Source: Lineus longissimus (Eukaryota > Nemertea > Pilidiophora > Heteronemertea > Lineidae). From it: 64,000 nucleotides of DNA. Shown piece by piece: positions 10,676 through 21,794 of this stretch (within the stretch, counting starts at the first letter, position 1; each line of letters begins with the position of its first letter). The DNA lies in the NCBI RefSeq assembly GCF_910592395.1, contig NC_088313.1, positions 12,292,437-12,356,436 of the forward strand, in the 5' to 3' direction. Under the pieces are notes generated by a model that saw only the letters and a program-made list of their open reading frames with translations, was not told the origin of the DNA and made no database searches. Position numbers and translations under genes: made by a program.

Positions 10676-10736
10676 GACATGATCCGAGTTAGCCATGTCA
10701 CAATATATATATACATGTAGTTCCTCAGAACTTAAC

Positions 10737-13700
10737 CTACTTCTTGTCGTCTGCTTTTTCGGTAGTCGTCTCACCATCGGCTGCAATCAACGGAACAAGG
10801 CGCGTGATAGGACGTCGATACGTTTTTCCTCTGGACAAGACTGTCGCTGTTCTTATATGACCATCAGAACCTCTCTCTACTTCAGTGACTTTTCCAATCG
10901 GCCAGCTCCAACGGGGGCAACCTTGCTCCTGCAGGACAACGACATCATCGACTGCCAAATCAGAATGGACTTCTCTCCATTTTCCTCTCTGCTGTTGGAG
11001 AGTCAAATACTCCTTCTGCCATCTAACCCAGAACCTGTACAACATGTCTTGGACTAGGCGCCATCGATGTCGTGGGTTGTAGTCAGTCTCATCCACGATC
11101 TGGGGAGCCAACTGTCCACCGCACTGTCCTACCAGGAAATGATTAGGCGTCAACACTTCTAAATCTTTAGGGTCGGAGCTAACATACGTCAACGGCCTGG
11201 AGTTCAGCATACCTTCTACTTCGACAATCCCTGTCAGCAACTCTTCGTCAGTCAGGCGGGCTTCTCCAAAAATCGAATACAAGGCTTTCTTGGCAGACTT
11301 AATGAGCGACTCAAACACCCCACCATGGTGGGAGCCATACGGAGGGTTGAACTTCCAACGGATGCCCTGATTACTCACAGAGTCGACTATCTTCGTCCGA
11401 TCCATGCCCTCCACGAATTCTCTCAGGGTACTCTCTCCTTTTACCAAGCACCCTCCGTTATCACTGACGACTTCTATCGGTTTCCCTCTGCGTGCTACCA
11501 TTCTTGAAAAGGCCATCAAGAATCCATCCGTATCCAACGAGTAGGCCATCTCCAAGTGAACGCCTCTAGTCTGCAAACAAGTAAACAAACACATGTACCT
11601 CTTAGCAGATTTGAATCTAGTGATCTTAGTAACAAAGGGGCCAGCAAAATCAACACCGCAGTAGGAGAAGGCCCTGAGAGACATCATAACTCTGGAGGCT
11701 GGTAGCGGAGCCATCATCTGGGTTGCTGGTTGTTCCTTCATCTTTCTACACTGGTAACAGCAATAAGCCACCTTTTTGACGGCTTCTCGCCCATTCAAGA
11801 TCCAAAATCGCAGCCTTATATCAGCCAGGGTAGCATTCACTCCACGTGAATGCCCGGCATACAGGTGGGCTCTTCTCACAATCAGTACTGAAATGTGATG
11901 TGAACTAGGAAGAATGATTGGATGTCTAACATCGTATGGTAGGTCGGCATGCTGCAAACGACCTCCCACTCTCATCACACCATCAGCATCTAGGAATGGG
12001 TTAAGACTTCTTAATGCGCTTTTCTTCATCACCCTCGCACTATTACCTACCAGCAACGCGTTGTAGTCTTCAAACAGGCAGGCCCGCTGTACCATTCTCA
12101 CAATGGCGAGCTCAGATTCTTGGTACTCGTCACGTGATAAGGCATCATTCGGAATTTCGTCAGTATCAGCTTGTCTATCACCGGAATTCTTACATTTTGA
12201 AGTGTGACCATCATACTGTCGATCAGACCCATCTAACTCGCTGGAATTGCACCCATTCTTGTCAGGTTCCTGTCGATTCACCCTCTGCTGAGGTCCTCTT
12301 CTAACAATGTGGACAAACCTTATCATCCAAGCCATCACACGGACCAATCGATTCCATGTGGAGTACTTGGTGTAGTTCATTCTTTCGAGAAGTTCTGGTG
12401 TTGAAACTGCAACCATGGCATTTGTCTGCACACACGACTTGGAAGACTCGATTACAGCTTGGTCTGTAGGGTTGATCAGAGTCTTACACGTCGGCCACTG
12501 GCTCTCTTCCTTATGTAAGAATTCCGGGCCCTGGAACCATACATTCGGACTGGTCAGATCCTCCACCGACATCCCTCTCGTGGCTACATCTGCAGGATTC
12601 TCTTTGCCTGGAACAAAACGCCATTGGTGAGGATTAGATTCAGTTTGCAACTCAGCAATACGATTGGCCACAAACGGCTTAAATCGCCTCGACTGATTCC
12701 GTACCCAATGAACCACATCTAGTGAGTCGGTCCAAAATGTTGCCTTTTCTATGGGACACTTCAGCAAGGTAGTAATCTTCAGCGTGAGTCTATAGCCTAG
12801 CACGGCTCCCATCAATTCAAGTCGCGGAATACTCACTGCTCTCAAGGGCGCGACTCTGGCTTTTGCTGCGACCAATGACAGCTCTATCTCTCCGCCAGCT
12901 GAGACATAACGGGCATAACTCACGGCGGCATATGCTTTCGAACTGGCATCGGAAAAAGTGTGAATGGTAACAACTCCCTCATTTGATGGCTGGGTAAAGT
13001 ATCGCCTTGGGATGACTAGCTGTTCTATCCTCGGTAACTCCTCGAACCATTCTGTTGCTTCTATCACCAGGGCCTCAGGCATAGGTTCATCCCAGCCCAA
13101 TCCCAAAACCCAGGACTGCTGTAACGTCATCTTTACACGGATGGTGAAAGGTGCCAACCACTGTAAGGGATCGAACAGTGTAGCAATGCGACTCAAGAGC
13201 GACCTCTTGGTAACGACCTCTGGGACGACAATCTTCTGGGCAGCAAACCCAAAACAGTCGGGCTCGGCATCCCACCTGATCCCCAACGTCTTGATGCTTG
13301 GTAAAGTGGAATCGCTCACCTCCAACTGTCCACTAGCTCTATCTTCGGCAGGTACTCCCTCCAATGCCAGTAGGACGTTACTGCACCATCTCCGAATGTA
13401 GAATCCGGCCTTAATCAAAATGGCAGCCAAATCTTTCCGTAGCTGTTTGGCCTCCCAAGTCCCATCAATCGAGGTAATCGCATCATCCATATATGTGCAG
13501 TACAGGCACACAAAGGCAACAGCTGGGCACACATCCTGGTGATCTCTGGCGTGAGTCTGCAAGACATGAATGGCAAGAAAAGGAGACGCTTTATCCCCAA
13601 AAGTTAGTCTGGTCGACTCATAAACTTCAACGGCTTGTGAGACATTTAGATCTCTCCATAAGATTCTGTGAAATTTGCGATCTCTCTCAGACAGCAAAAC

Positions 13701-14231
13701 TTGGGAGAACATCTCCTTGATGTCTCCAGCCAGACCAACTTGACCCACGCGAAATCTCACCAAGATGTCGAAGATTTCTCTTTGAAGCTTGGGACCAGCA
13801 TGCATCTTATCATTCAAGGAGACTCCTTGATACTGGGCTGCAGAATCAAACACTATCCTCACCTTCGTAGTCTCCTTGTCCTCCCGAACCACCGGAAAGT
13901 GCGGAAGATACCACCCAGTAGCAATGTCTGCATCTGGCACCTTTTTCAGGTATCCCTTCTCGATGTTTTGCTTCATCCCGTCTTTGTACTTCTCCGCCAG
14001 TTTCGGTTTCTTCATCAAGGTTCTCTCCAAGGACACCAGGCGGCGACGGGCGATCTCGTAGTTACATGGAAGTTCCGGACTGCCATCTATCCATGGGATG
14101 GAAACCTCGTAACATCCCTGCTCCCTGTGGTACACCTTTGAAGCTTCAACACCATCTATAATCCTCTGCTCTTCGGGTGTAAACTCTGTCTCTTTACCAT
14201 CGGTCATCAAATCTTGGTTCCATAACGCACG
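10737..14231 (-). CDS. BEL/Pao Pol: reverse transcriptase, RNase H, integrase
   Basis: A long open frame (1157 residues from position 14210; the first ATG is at 14207) gives the replication enzymes of the element. Domains in order: a BEL N-terminal segment, RT with YMDD at about residue 241, the Pao-specific segment, and RNase H-like sequence with FSDASSKAYAA near 418. Then come an H2C2 zinc motif (HLYAGHSRGV near 779, CYQC near 817) and an integrase core with D (VDFAGP, ~853), D (SDNGG, ~916) and E (VFESL, ~966). A DUF5641-type C-terminus follows at about 1040-1145. All catalytic residues are present. The frame is the same as the gag-protease ORF upstream and is separated from it only by a UAA at 14232-14234, with seven sense codons before the next Met. 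Confidence 0.95.
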   Translation of the reverse strand, partial: RALWNQDLMTDGKETEFTPEEQRIIDGVEASKVYHREQGCYEVSIPWIDGSPELPCNYEIARRRLVSLERTLMKKPKLAEKYKDGMKQNIEKGYLKKVPDADIATGWYLPHFPVVREDKETTKVRIVFDSAAQYQGVSLNDKMHAGPKLQREIFDILVRFRVGQVGLAGDIKEMFSQVLLSERDRKFHRILWRDLNVSQAVEVYESTRLTFGDKASPFLAIHVLQTHARDHQDVCPAVAFVCLYCTYMDDAITSIDGTWEAKQLRKDLAAILIKAGFYIRRWCSNVLLALEGVPAEDRASGQLEVSDSTLPSIKTLGIRWDAEPDCFGFAAQKIVVPEVVTKRSLLSRIATLFDPLQWLAPFTIRVKMTLQQSWVLGLGWDEPMPEALVIEATEWFEELPRIEQLVIPRRYFTQPSNEGVVTIHTFSDASSKAYAAVSYARYVSAGGEIELSLVAAKARVAPLRAVSIPRLELMGAVLGYRLTLKITTLLKCPIEKATFWTDSLDVVHWVRNQSRRFKPFVANRIAELQTESNPHQWRFVPGKENPADVATRGMSVEDLTSPNVWFQGPEFLHKEESQWPTCKTLINPTDQAVIESSKSCVQTNAMVAVSTPELLERMNYTKYSTWNRLVRVMAWMIRFVHIVRRGPQQRVNRQEPDKNGCNSSELDGSDRQYDGHTSKCKNSGDRQADTDEIPNDALSRDEYQESELAIVRMVQRACLFEDYNALLVGNSARVMKKSALRSLNPFLDADGVMRVGGRLQHADLPYDVRHPIILPSSHHISVLIVRRAHLYAGHSRGVNATLADIRLRFWILNGREAVKKVAYCCYQCRKMKEQPATQMMAPLPASRVMMSLRAFSYCGVDFAGPFVTKITRFKSAKRYMCLFTCLQTRGVHLEMAYSLDTDGFLMAFSRMVARRGKPIEVVSDNGGCLVKGESTLREFVEGMDRTKIVDSVSNQGIRWKFNPPYGSHHGGVFESLIKSAKKALYSIFGEARLTDEELLTGIVEVEGMLNSRPLTYVSSDPKDLEVLTPNHFLVGQCGGQLAPQIVDETDYNPRHRWRLVQDMLYRFWVRWQKEYLTLQQQRGKWREVHSDLAVDDVVVLQEQGCPRWSWPIGKVTEVERGSDGHIRTATVLSRGKTYRRPITRLVPLIAADGETTTEKADDKK

Positions 14232-17135
14232 TTAACAGCTATCTAAGTGAATATCTGACATAACTGAACAAGTGGCTGCATAGCCACCTATCTCATCCTG
14301 GTCCTGGGAAGACGTCCCTAGCATCCCAGTGCAAGTCCAACCAAGGGGAGTAAGACGTGCTACCGGCTCTCCTGGTTGTCCTGCGACCTCCTCTAAAGAC
14401 ATCGTCAGCTCGGGATGATCGGATCCTATTACTATGTCTACAGTCTCTGCACCATCAATTCTCGGGAAGGCAATATCTGCCAAATGAGACCATCTATTTT
14501 TGTTCATGCCCCAATTCTGAGGACGCACCCCCTCGCATAGGCGATCCAAAATTCTACAGCCCAGTCTTACCCTTAGGTTGCCATTCAAACTCTCCACCGA
14601 CAGGGTTACTGTACCACTCTTGACCTTTGTACCAGTCGTCGTCATAGTTGACATGGTGATCGTGTGGTCCTCAATTCTGGAAATCCCCAGCTCAGACAGG
14701 ACGGATCGACGAACGTAGGAGGAGTCGGACCCATCATCGAGGAAGGCGTTCAATCTTCTCATCTGACCATCAACATCTGCAACAAGAACAGGTAAAACTC
14801 TTAATGATACTTTATTCAGACGTACCTGACCATTCCCAGCAATTCCAAAACACCCAACAGGCTCAGGTGTGTTCTTCTTGGCAGCTTCTGTCTTGGTTTC
14901 TTTCTTGTGCAGATGTCGATGGTGGGTCCGCTGGCATCCGTCTATCTCGCACTTCCGGGGCTCCTTCGTGCAATTCTTCGCCAGGTGTTTCCCACACAGG
15001 CACTTGTAACATAAGGCTTTTTCCTTCGCTATTTTCCATCGCTCTTCGGTGGAGGCTGGCTTCCACAACTGGCATCTCACCACATGATGACTGCCCTTGC
15101 ATAATGGGCATTCGAACTCTGTTCCCTGGTGCTTGTCATCCTTCTGTTCGGCAGGCTTCGACTGGGAAGTAGTTGTCTTCTTAGAGTCAGTGGCTGAAAC
15201 GGCATAAGAATGGCTTTTATTACTCTCAGACTTTCTTTTACTGTGTGGCTGTTCAGCAGTTTTTTCCTTGGTACGAGGAGCACGCAGCTCGGACATCTCC
15301 AACATCAAGCAAACTTGCCGGTTGAACCACTTCGTGAATACAGCCAAACCATCCTGGGCATTTGTACTGCGCTGCTCTGCATACTTCACTAGGAGAGAGT
15401 GTGGAACCTTTTGCTTCACTAAAGTATACAAGACGGTGTTACCAATTAACTCCCGGGCATGGTCAGTGTCATCGAGTTTGGAGATTACATCGCACATCTG
15501 GTTAGACAATTCTTCTAAGGCTCGCAAGTCACCCTCGGACACCTCCTTCCAAGTTAGCAACCGATCTAAGTATTTCTTTAGTGTACGAGTTTCCCCCCCA
15601 TAGCGCTGGTCAAGTTTAAAAATAGCCATCTTATATTGTGCTGCCGTATACCCCAGGTTGCTGATTAACCTAAGCGGATGACCCGACAAGGCATTTTTCA
15701 ACATTATCATCTTGAATTTTACTGGTACCTGAGATTGTTCAACAAATACTTCGTACTGCGCCCTCCAGTCTTCGAATCGGTCTCTGTTGCCATCGAATTT
15801 CGGTAGATGAGGTTTTGCCAGACCCTGGAAGAAACGCTGTATCTCTTTCGTCTCGGCAGGTGTAACTTCTGGAACATCTTTGGCTGGAGTGGAGGAATGC
15901 TGTGGTCTTGGCATCGGTGTAGATTCCTCAATCGACTGCACTAACTCGTCAATCGGGTTCAACTTTGAAGCTGCTAGGACACCAAAGGGCTGCAAAACAG
16001 GCTTCTCACCCACCTTCTCATTACTGCTGGATAGGATAGGAAACTTCAAGCTCGCCAGGTCCTGAGCTTGAACCTGCTGGATCCAACTATTGTGTGCGGA
16101 TGCAGACCGTCTCTTCCCTGTCATCTGGTGCTTTTCCCCTGCTGAGCTGAAATCTACAGGAAAAAATTGAGTCGCTCTTTGCTTTCTAGGCGGTAACGTG
16201 AAGACGACAGGCTTGGTATGCATGGTAGGCTTAGCGATGCCTCTGCCATCCAACTCGGCCAGCAGCTGAGCCTCTAACTTCGCGCTCTCAGCCTCATCCT
16301 CGGCCTTCGCCAAGGCCAACTTCTGTTGAGCTTCCTGGATGCGCAGCTGTTCGACGTACCTCTGCTTCTCTTGTTTGACCTTCAGCATCGCCAACTCTGC
16401 CTTTACTTTCGCCAACTGTGAACGGTTAGACTGCGTTGACTGATGTGACTGGTCACTCTTCGCGTCATCAAAGTCGTCTTCATCTTCTTCATCTTCAGGA
16501 AGATTATCTTCTTCTGGTTTCTGGTGTCTGGTGTCTGGGTCACCCTGAGCAAGCAATGACGGCGTCACTGAAGGAGCCTCGTCTGCACGCTCTTCAATCT
16601 GGTCGATGACCTCATCTTCTAACTGCTCGACGATGCTATTAGCCTGACGGCCCCAGTCTACAAGGCGCTTCATCCGGTCCACGCTCGTAGTCAACTGTGT
16701 CAGTCTGTCAACTACAGAATAAACATCACGAGAAGATGACTTCAAGCGTTCTACCAATCTCTGCATCTTAGTTCTACTACCACGATCTCCTAAAAGCTTT
16801 CTCAACTCAGACGACATGTCATTAATTCTGGCACCTAACAACTGCCGCTCATCTTCTAACCAACAAGCGATCGCGTCCGAGTTCTCAGGGTCTAAAGCAG
16901 CAGCAAACTGCCCTCTATTACTGGTTCCAGACGTAGTTGCCGCGGTCATCTTACTACCGGGTTGTGACGTGGTCGAAGGTTGTGTTTCAAGTACCTCACC
17001 TGGACGGAGATCCAATGTTTGTGGCTGCTTCGGTTCCATCTCAGGTTGATCTTCTCGGATATTTTCCCACTCGTAATCTTGAAGATATGCAGGCTTCTTC
17101 TTGATTCGCGTCGACCTCCGAACAGCACCAGACAT
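14232..17135 (-). CDS. BEL/Pao Gag-protease
   Basis: This 967-residue ORF is the structural part of the element. From the N-terminus: a basic start, an acidic and Ser-rich section, and a coiled coil rich in Lys, Glu and Gln at about 238-295. A DUF1759 capsid-like domain begins near 440 (FDGNRDRFEDW). Cys/His zinc knuckles follow at about 675-725 (CPLCKGSHHVVRC, CYKCLCGKHLAKNC, then a third). The DUF1758 aspartic protease has FLDDGSDSSYV near 796, a DDGS variant of the usual DSGS/DTGS active site. The ORF ends at a UAA directly in frame with Pol. Confidence 0.9.
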   Translation of the reverse strand: MSGAVRRSTRIKKKPAYLQDYEWENIREDQPEMEPKQPQTLDLRPGEVLETQPSTTSQPGSKMTAATTSGTSNRGQFAAALDPENSDAIACWLEDERQLLGARINDMSSELRKLLGDRGSRTKMQRLVERLKSSSRDVYSVVDRLTQLTTSVDRMKRLVDWGRQANSIVEQLEDEVIDQIEERADEAPSVTPSLLAQGDPDTRHQKPEEDNLPEDEEDEDDFDDAKSDQSHQSTQSNRSQLAKVKAELAMLKVKQEKQRYVEQLRIQEAQQKLALAKAEDEAESAKLEAQLLAELDGRGIAKPTMHTKPVVFTLPPRKQRATQFFPVDFSSAGEKHQMTGKRRSASAHNSWIQQVQAQDLASLKFPILSSSNEKVGEKPVLQPFGVLAASKLNPIDELVQSIEESTPMPRPQHSSTPAKDVPEVTPAETKEIQRFFQGLAKPHLPKFDGNRDRFEDWRAQYEVFVEQSQVPVKFKMIMLKNALSGHPLRLISNLGYTAAQYKMAIFKLDQRYGGETRTLKKYLDRLLTWKEVSEGDLRALEELSNQMCDVISKLDDTDHARELIGNTVLYTLVKQKVPHSLLVKYAEQRSTNAQDGLAVFTKWFNRQVCLMLEMSELRAPRTKEKTAEQPHSKRKSESNKSHSYAVSATDSKKTTTSQSKPAEQKDDKHQGTEFECPLCKGSHHVVRCQLWKPASTEERWKIAKEKALCYKCLCGKHLAKNCTKEPRKCEIDGCQRTHHRHLHKKETKTEAAKKNTPEPVGCFGIAGNGQVRLNKVSLRVLPVLVADVDGQMRRLNAFLDDGSDSSYVRRSVLSELGISRIEDHTITMSTMTTTGTKVKSGTVTLSVESLNGNLRVRLGCRILDRLCEGVRPQNWGMNKNRWSHLADIAFPRIDGAETVDIVIGSDHPELTMSLEEVAGQPGEPVARLTPLGWTCTGMLGTSSQDQDEIGGYAATCSVMSDIHLDSC

Positions 17136-17397
17136 CGCTTATACCAACTGCAAATTCACAATGTACACCAAATATACGTGGATGCACACTATATACGAAC
17201 TCCACTGCTAATACTATGCAGTATTGGGAATACTAGGATGTACAATTGACCCTCAAATAACGGCAGTAATACTCTCAATATCTTGGTAACAGTGCATCAA
17301 AGCACCACGGTCATCCAACAACTACTGACTTCACAGAGAAAGTGTAAATTGTAGGTATCTCAATCATCAATGAATAACAAAGGAGCAATCAAAACAA
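17136..17397 (-). other. 5' leader of BEL element 1
   Basis: About 260 bp lie between the primer site and the Gag start. No gene is seen. This is the expected place for the packaging leader, but no specific structure is claimed. Confidence 0.6.
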
Positions 17398-17414
17398 TCC
17401 GGTCGGAGAGACCA
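17398..17414 (-). promoter_or_regulatory. Primer binding site of BEL element 1
   Basis: Directly next to the 5' LTR the minus strand reads TGGTCTCTCCGACCGG. It begins with the TGG that pairs with the CCA end of a tRNA. The tRNA species was not identified. Confidence 0.65.
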
Positions 17415-19027
17415 TGTTCTGGCGATCAACGAATTGACAAGATGACGATAAGAACTATGCCAGAGGTTAATTACTTTATGAAGAGGACTGTATATCTATA
17501 TGGTACAAGCTATCATAAGATACCTACAATTCACTACAGCTGTAAATGCTTCAGCCTAGAGCCAGCGGCTCCGTACTAGTTTTACACACGATTGCGGTGT
17601 CTCTTCTCCGGCATCTACAACAGGCTATCCTCCGTCTCGTGTTCGATTGCAGACTTCGGTATTCCAGCCCGGAACGTCAGTAGAAGGGCGTAGTAGATTA
17701 TATATATATATCAAATTATCTTCCCACCAAGGGGAATATATCAATACAAGTTTTTTCCGCTAAGGGATATATACTAAAATGCTTCTCACAACTCAAAGCG
17801 TGCTACAACACAAACAGTCTGTAACATTGACTCAGGCTGACTGAAGCAATCTGACCGCTAGCTAGGACTATATAAATGACTTTGACTCAACCGGTTCTGC
17901 CCAGATGGCAACAGACTAGTCCTAACTAGCCGGCAGGTCGTAACAATAAACTAGCCAGTAAATTAAGAATACTATACCGCCACGGGTATTCTATAAACGG
18001 GGAGGGACGTCAACAGCAAGGCCTCGTCCTTCTCGATCTCTGCAGGGCGGATTCGTCCAAATCGTCAACACGGCTTCTGGCGTAAGCGGAGAGACAGTGA
18101 TGGAATCACACCCACTGGCTTCTAACTATATAACTATCAAACAGTCACCTGAATTCAACATACACAGATTAAAACGTGGGTTAACACAACATCTTTTTAG
18201 TCCCAAAATACAACTGGGTTTTATATAATGGTTTTCCAGAAATCCGTTCGCACGGTCTATAATTTTTAAAGTCTATATAACAGGTTCGAGTATGTCCAAT
18301 AACACCAATGGACTAAAATACTAAACGATAACGATTCATTCTAACCGAGAATCAACAACATTACAGCCCATTCATCGAAAATAGGCCTAAAAGAGTGGAG
18401 TGGAAAGTTGCTCAGGTCGACCTGATCTACGCGAGCCTATTCGAAGCACCTGGTCCGCAAAGACCAGAATGCACCTTCAAACATTAATACACCCCCCTTT
18501 TAGACCCCTTCTCAAACTATAGAAAACCATGTCAATTAAATGCACAGATAGCTATACATTAGCGAGAGGAAGACACAAACTGGTGATACGTTTACAAACA
18601 CAGCACGATACACACGGTCAGTGCATCGGCCGTATACAAATGTACGTAAAGCGTGAAAGGCTTCACACCGGTAAAATTATGGCATTTTCCATTCTATCGG
18701 TAAAGTACGGCGTGAATCAATCATAAAAACGTTACCACCATTTCAACGCTGCTTCAACCATTTCAACCATCTCGCTACGAACTTCTGGGCGTTGTCATCT
18801 ATAGAATAGAACAGAACCGGCGGCGATCCTCACTCAATCGCGGACGGAGTCGAAGTGCTGTCTTGAACACACATGCCCATGGGTGTTACCTAAGTCTCGC
18901 CAACATCTCGCAAAATCTCGGTAAACAATTTTTTGGCGCGGAAATAATAATACAATAACGGGGTCAAACCGGGTCAAGGGAGAAGTCAGCTGATCGCAAT
19001 AACAAACGATCACTGATCGTCACAACA
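17415..19027 (-). repeat. 5' LTR of BEL element 1
   Basis: 1613 bp, the same length as the other LTR. The differences seen are C/T in GACTTYGACTC, T/A in GTCCTWACTAG and A/C in TAGACCMCTTC (about 0.2%). Confidence 0.95.
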
Positions 19028-19032
19028 ACGGT

Positions 19033-19926
19033 TTATTTAGAGCTCATCTGAAACCCCGATATAGGTTTCATTGCTTACTATGCAACTTATGTAAATGTCA
19101 AAAGAGTAAGACCGATGAAGAAAATGAAATGTTTCTTACCTTTGCTGTTGTGAAGGATGCAGTCGATCAGACGCTAAAATTGTCACGCTAAAGATCGGGA
19201 GATTGTTCCCGCAAAACATCGGAGCGTATTAGGAAAAAGCAACGCCGCTTCAGACATCCTTCATTGCTGCATTCTAGACTCAGAATAACAGTAGCTTCAT
19301 CATCAGTTTCATTATGATGGTGCTTATTTAACACAAAAATATTGAATGCAAATATATACAGGCCATTGTATACTCTTATAGACCTTCATAAGAAAGGTAT
19401 ACTCTTGTATAACAAAGATCAATGGAAAATGCCGACCAACTTTATATTATAAGCAAAGCCAACTTGAGACAACTATTTTCATGACGGGTGAGCTTCTCCC
19501 GAAAAACATAGCAAAATGCGCCATGTACGGCAGGCATCTTCCATTGAGTGTTGATTTTAGAATCGGAATATATTAAACATTCTATAGGGCGTTTATAAAA
19601 ATAAAACGCGTATACTCGAGCGGTGAACATGTACGTAGACCAAGAGCATTAAGAATAAGATGTATTCCTCTATATAGTGAGTTAGGCAAACTCTCAGCCC
19701 GGGCACACATACAATGTACATGTGTTGTCGTCATCAAAAACCCAATCAGGGAAACAGAATAAAAATGCATAAGCATGTCTAAAACTGCATTTTTGTCACG
19801 AGGTCGGACGCGCCTGGGTCTTTGAGCATATAAAAATGTTATGCATGAAGAAAAATCTAACAAAACGATGTGAAAAGACAACAGAAATAAAAGTGTTTTT
19901 TCATATCACAAATACGTCGTATATGA
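19033..19926. other. Non-coding spacer right of BEL element 1
   Basis: No gene or repeat family is recognised. The sequence is AT-rich with only short, unrelated open frames on both strands. Confidence 0.4.
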
Positions 19927-20018
19927 GTTATTCTTTCTTCATGTGCATGTCAAAATATCCACCCTTCCATCAGTTATTCTTTCTTCATGTGCATGTCAAA
20001 ATATCCACCCTTCCATCA
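19927..20018. repeat. 46-bp tandem duplication
   Basis: Two adjacent copies of a 46-bp unit start at 19927 and 19973 with GTTATTCTTTCTTCATGTGC. No coding role is seen. Confidence 0.85.
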
Positions 20019-20035
20019 GGAAAAGGGTGGCGCAA

Positions 20036-20605
20036 GAGAGTTGTCCTGTCCTGCTCTTCCCGCGCTATACGAACCCGGCCACCATGCGAGACGAAGAGGA
20101 CATGTACAGACCTCGTTGCTTGGGAGCTAAACGGACATTGAGGAGACGGCACCCCTAAAATGTGGCGACGAGTCGAGGCAATTCGCGTCATAATTTTAGC
20201 TAGGATGAGCAGTCTCTATGCAGAGTCAATGACAAGGAATAACATCCTAGTTATAGCAACAGAATGCTTCAGTAGGCTATTTGCCCCGAACAGACTTTCC
20301 CGATGGTGGATCGGAGAGTTGTCCTGTCCTGCTCTTCCCGCGCTATACGAACCCGGCCACCATGCGAGACGAAGCTAGAGGACATGTACAGACCTCGTTG
20401 CTTTGGAGCTAAACGGACATTGAGGAGACGGGACCCCTAAAATGTGGCGACGAGTCGAGGCAATTCGCGTCATAATTTTAGATAGGATGAGCAGTCTCTA
20501 TGCATAGTCAATGACAAGGATTGCCTAGACACTGATAACATCCCAGTTATAGCAACAGAATGCTTCAGTAGGCTACTTGCCCCGAACAGATTTCCCCGAT
20601 GGTGG
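20036..20605. repeat. ~278-bp tandem duplication
   Basis: Two adjacent, nearly identical copies begin at 20036 and 20314 (GAGAGTTGTCCTGTCCTGCTC) and end with CCCCGATGGTGGA. The second copy has small insertions, such as a CTAG near 20370 and extra bases near 20520. The function is unknown. Confidence 0.85.
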
Positions 20606-21379
20606 AGACCCTAATTGATCCACATTCTTCGCTCCGCTCGGCTTTTGACAGCAGCCCGTAAAACCTCAGGAGCAGCGCGAATAAGAGTGCACATTAATCT
20701 GTGCTCGTTGCGGCATCGGGCTGCTTGTACTCTGCTACGCGACGAATGCACTCCCGTGGACAGCGCAGACGGATAGCGCCGAATTTTTGAGCGCTTACAC
20801 GAAGCGCGGAAAAAATTCTTCAAGCACAATATCACGGGAGGGCATTTGTCGCGGGCGTCAATGATGCACCTTTCAACGCCCCGGGACCCTCGGACTTTGG
20901 GCCTCGTATTTCGGGCGTTGAAAGGGACATTATACCTACTACTGCCCCGGAGTTAGGTTGGGTACCGTACAAGGAAGCCAGCTCAGTGCTGAGGCCGAGT
21001 GCCGCCAACGGTTGAAATGAAAAAGCATGCTGTACGAGAAAGAATCGTTCGGGAGTGTTACGAGACGTCCACGAGGGAACCGAATGTAGCTGCGCGTGCA
21101 CGAATGATTCTGGAAGCCACGAGGCGTGTCTAGCCTGTATGCTGAGGTAACTCAATATTCTGAACTTAACGCCAAAATATAGCCAGTATCGAAGTCTGCT
21201 CCCTTTCGCGAAACGCAATACGACAAGCGCCGAAACTCATTCTGAAGTGACTCTTGAATAGAATTCCTGTATATATTTTGTATTAAACTTATATTTGTTT
21301 ACATTTAAAATCAGTCTCGTTCAGTTTCTTCATACACAGAAGTGTAGCATCTTGCATAGAACCAACAACCCACTTGAAC
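20606..21379. other. Unassigned non-coding region
   Basis: No recognisable gene. Open frames at 20611-20835 and 20832-21218 (minus) are short and have no family motif. Confidence 0.4.
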
Positions 21380-21780
21380 TCACAGGGGAGTTCGGAACAT
21401 ATGTGTTACCGCTAGGGGAATGCCAGGTTGCCTTTCGACAGAGTTTTTGAGGCTGGGAGGTGTTGGCGATGACTAGTTCGTGGAATCGAGCAAATTCAAG
21501 TAGCCGGAGCCCCCTCTTGTTTGTTACTCCTAAGCAAAATCTCGTGACGTTGCCTTTCTATTGGTCCGAGGCATCGATGCCGATTTTTGCGTTACAGGCT
21601 CATACTACCAGATTATATCCTGCTTTGGAAGACACTGCATGGTAGCCACGGAGTCTTCATAAATGCCATTCAGCCTGTCTTCGGAGCCATCGCTTGTTGG
21701 CGCGTAGATCTGGACAGCTGACAGGTTGAATGGTTTTGCGCTGATCCTCACAATCATCATACGGTTGGAGAGTGGTCAGT
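21380..21780 (-). pseudogene. RTE-type LINE endonuclease relic 1
   Basis: A minus-strand, stop-ridden match to the copies at 36640-37037 and 38140-38480. Those copies preserve the exonuclease-endonuclease-phosphatase fold of RTE retrotransposons (TSDGSEDRMNGFYED, LPKQDIILVVGG, AKIGTDAKDQLKGN). Here the frame is destroyed but the nucleotide match is clear. The 275-bp repeat at 21795-22070 follows directly, as it also does in the third copy. Confidence 0.65.
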
Positions 21781-21794
21781 ACTCTTAAATAGGA

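Larger units (their letters stand above)
9052..19027 (-). mobile_element. Full-length BEL/Pao LTR retrotransposon (BEL element 1)
   Basis: A 9976-bp element with two 1613-bp LTRs (9052-10664 and 17415-19027), each starting TGTT and ending AACA. A perfect 5-bp target duplication ACGGT flanks it at 9047-9051 and 19028-19032. Reading both LTRs through, I see only three base differences, so the insertion is recent. The minus strand carries gag-protease and then RT-RNase H-integrase, the BEL/Pao order. A primer site and a polypurine tract sit where expected. The only visible coding lesion is an in-frame UAA between the two ORFs. Confidence 0.95.

Noticed and set aside
10166-18726. Identical 65-codon frames at 10166-10363 and 18529-18726
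   Set aside because: They lie inside the two LTRs and are identical only because the LTRs are. No protein family or motif was recognised.
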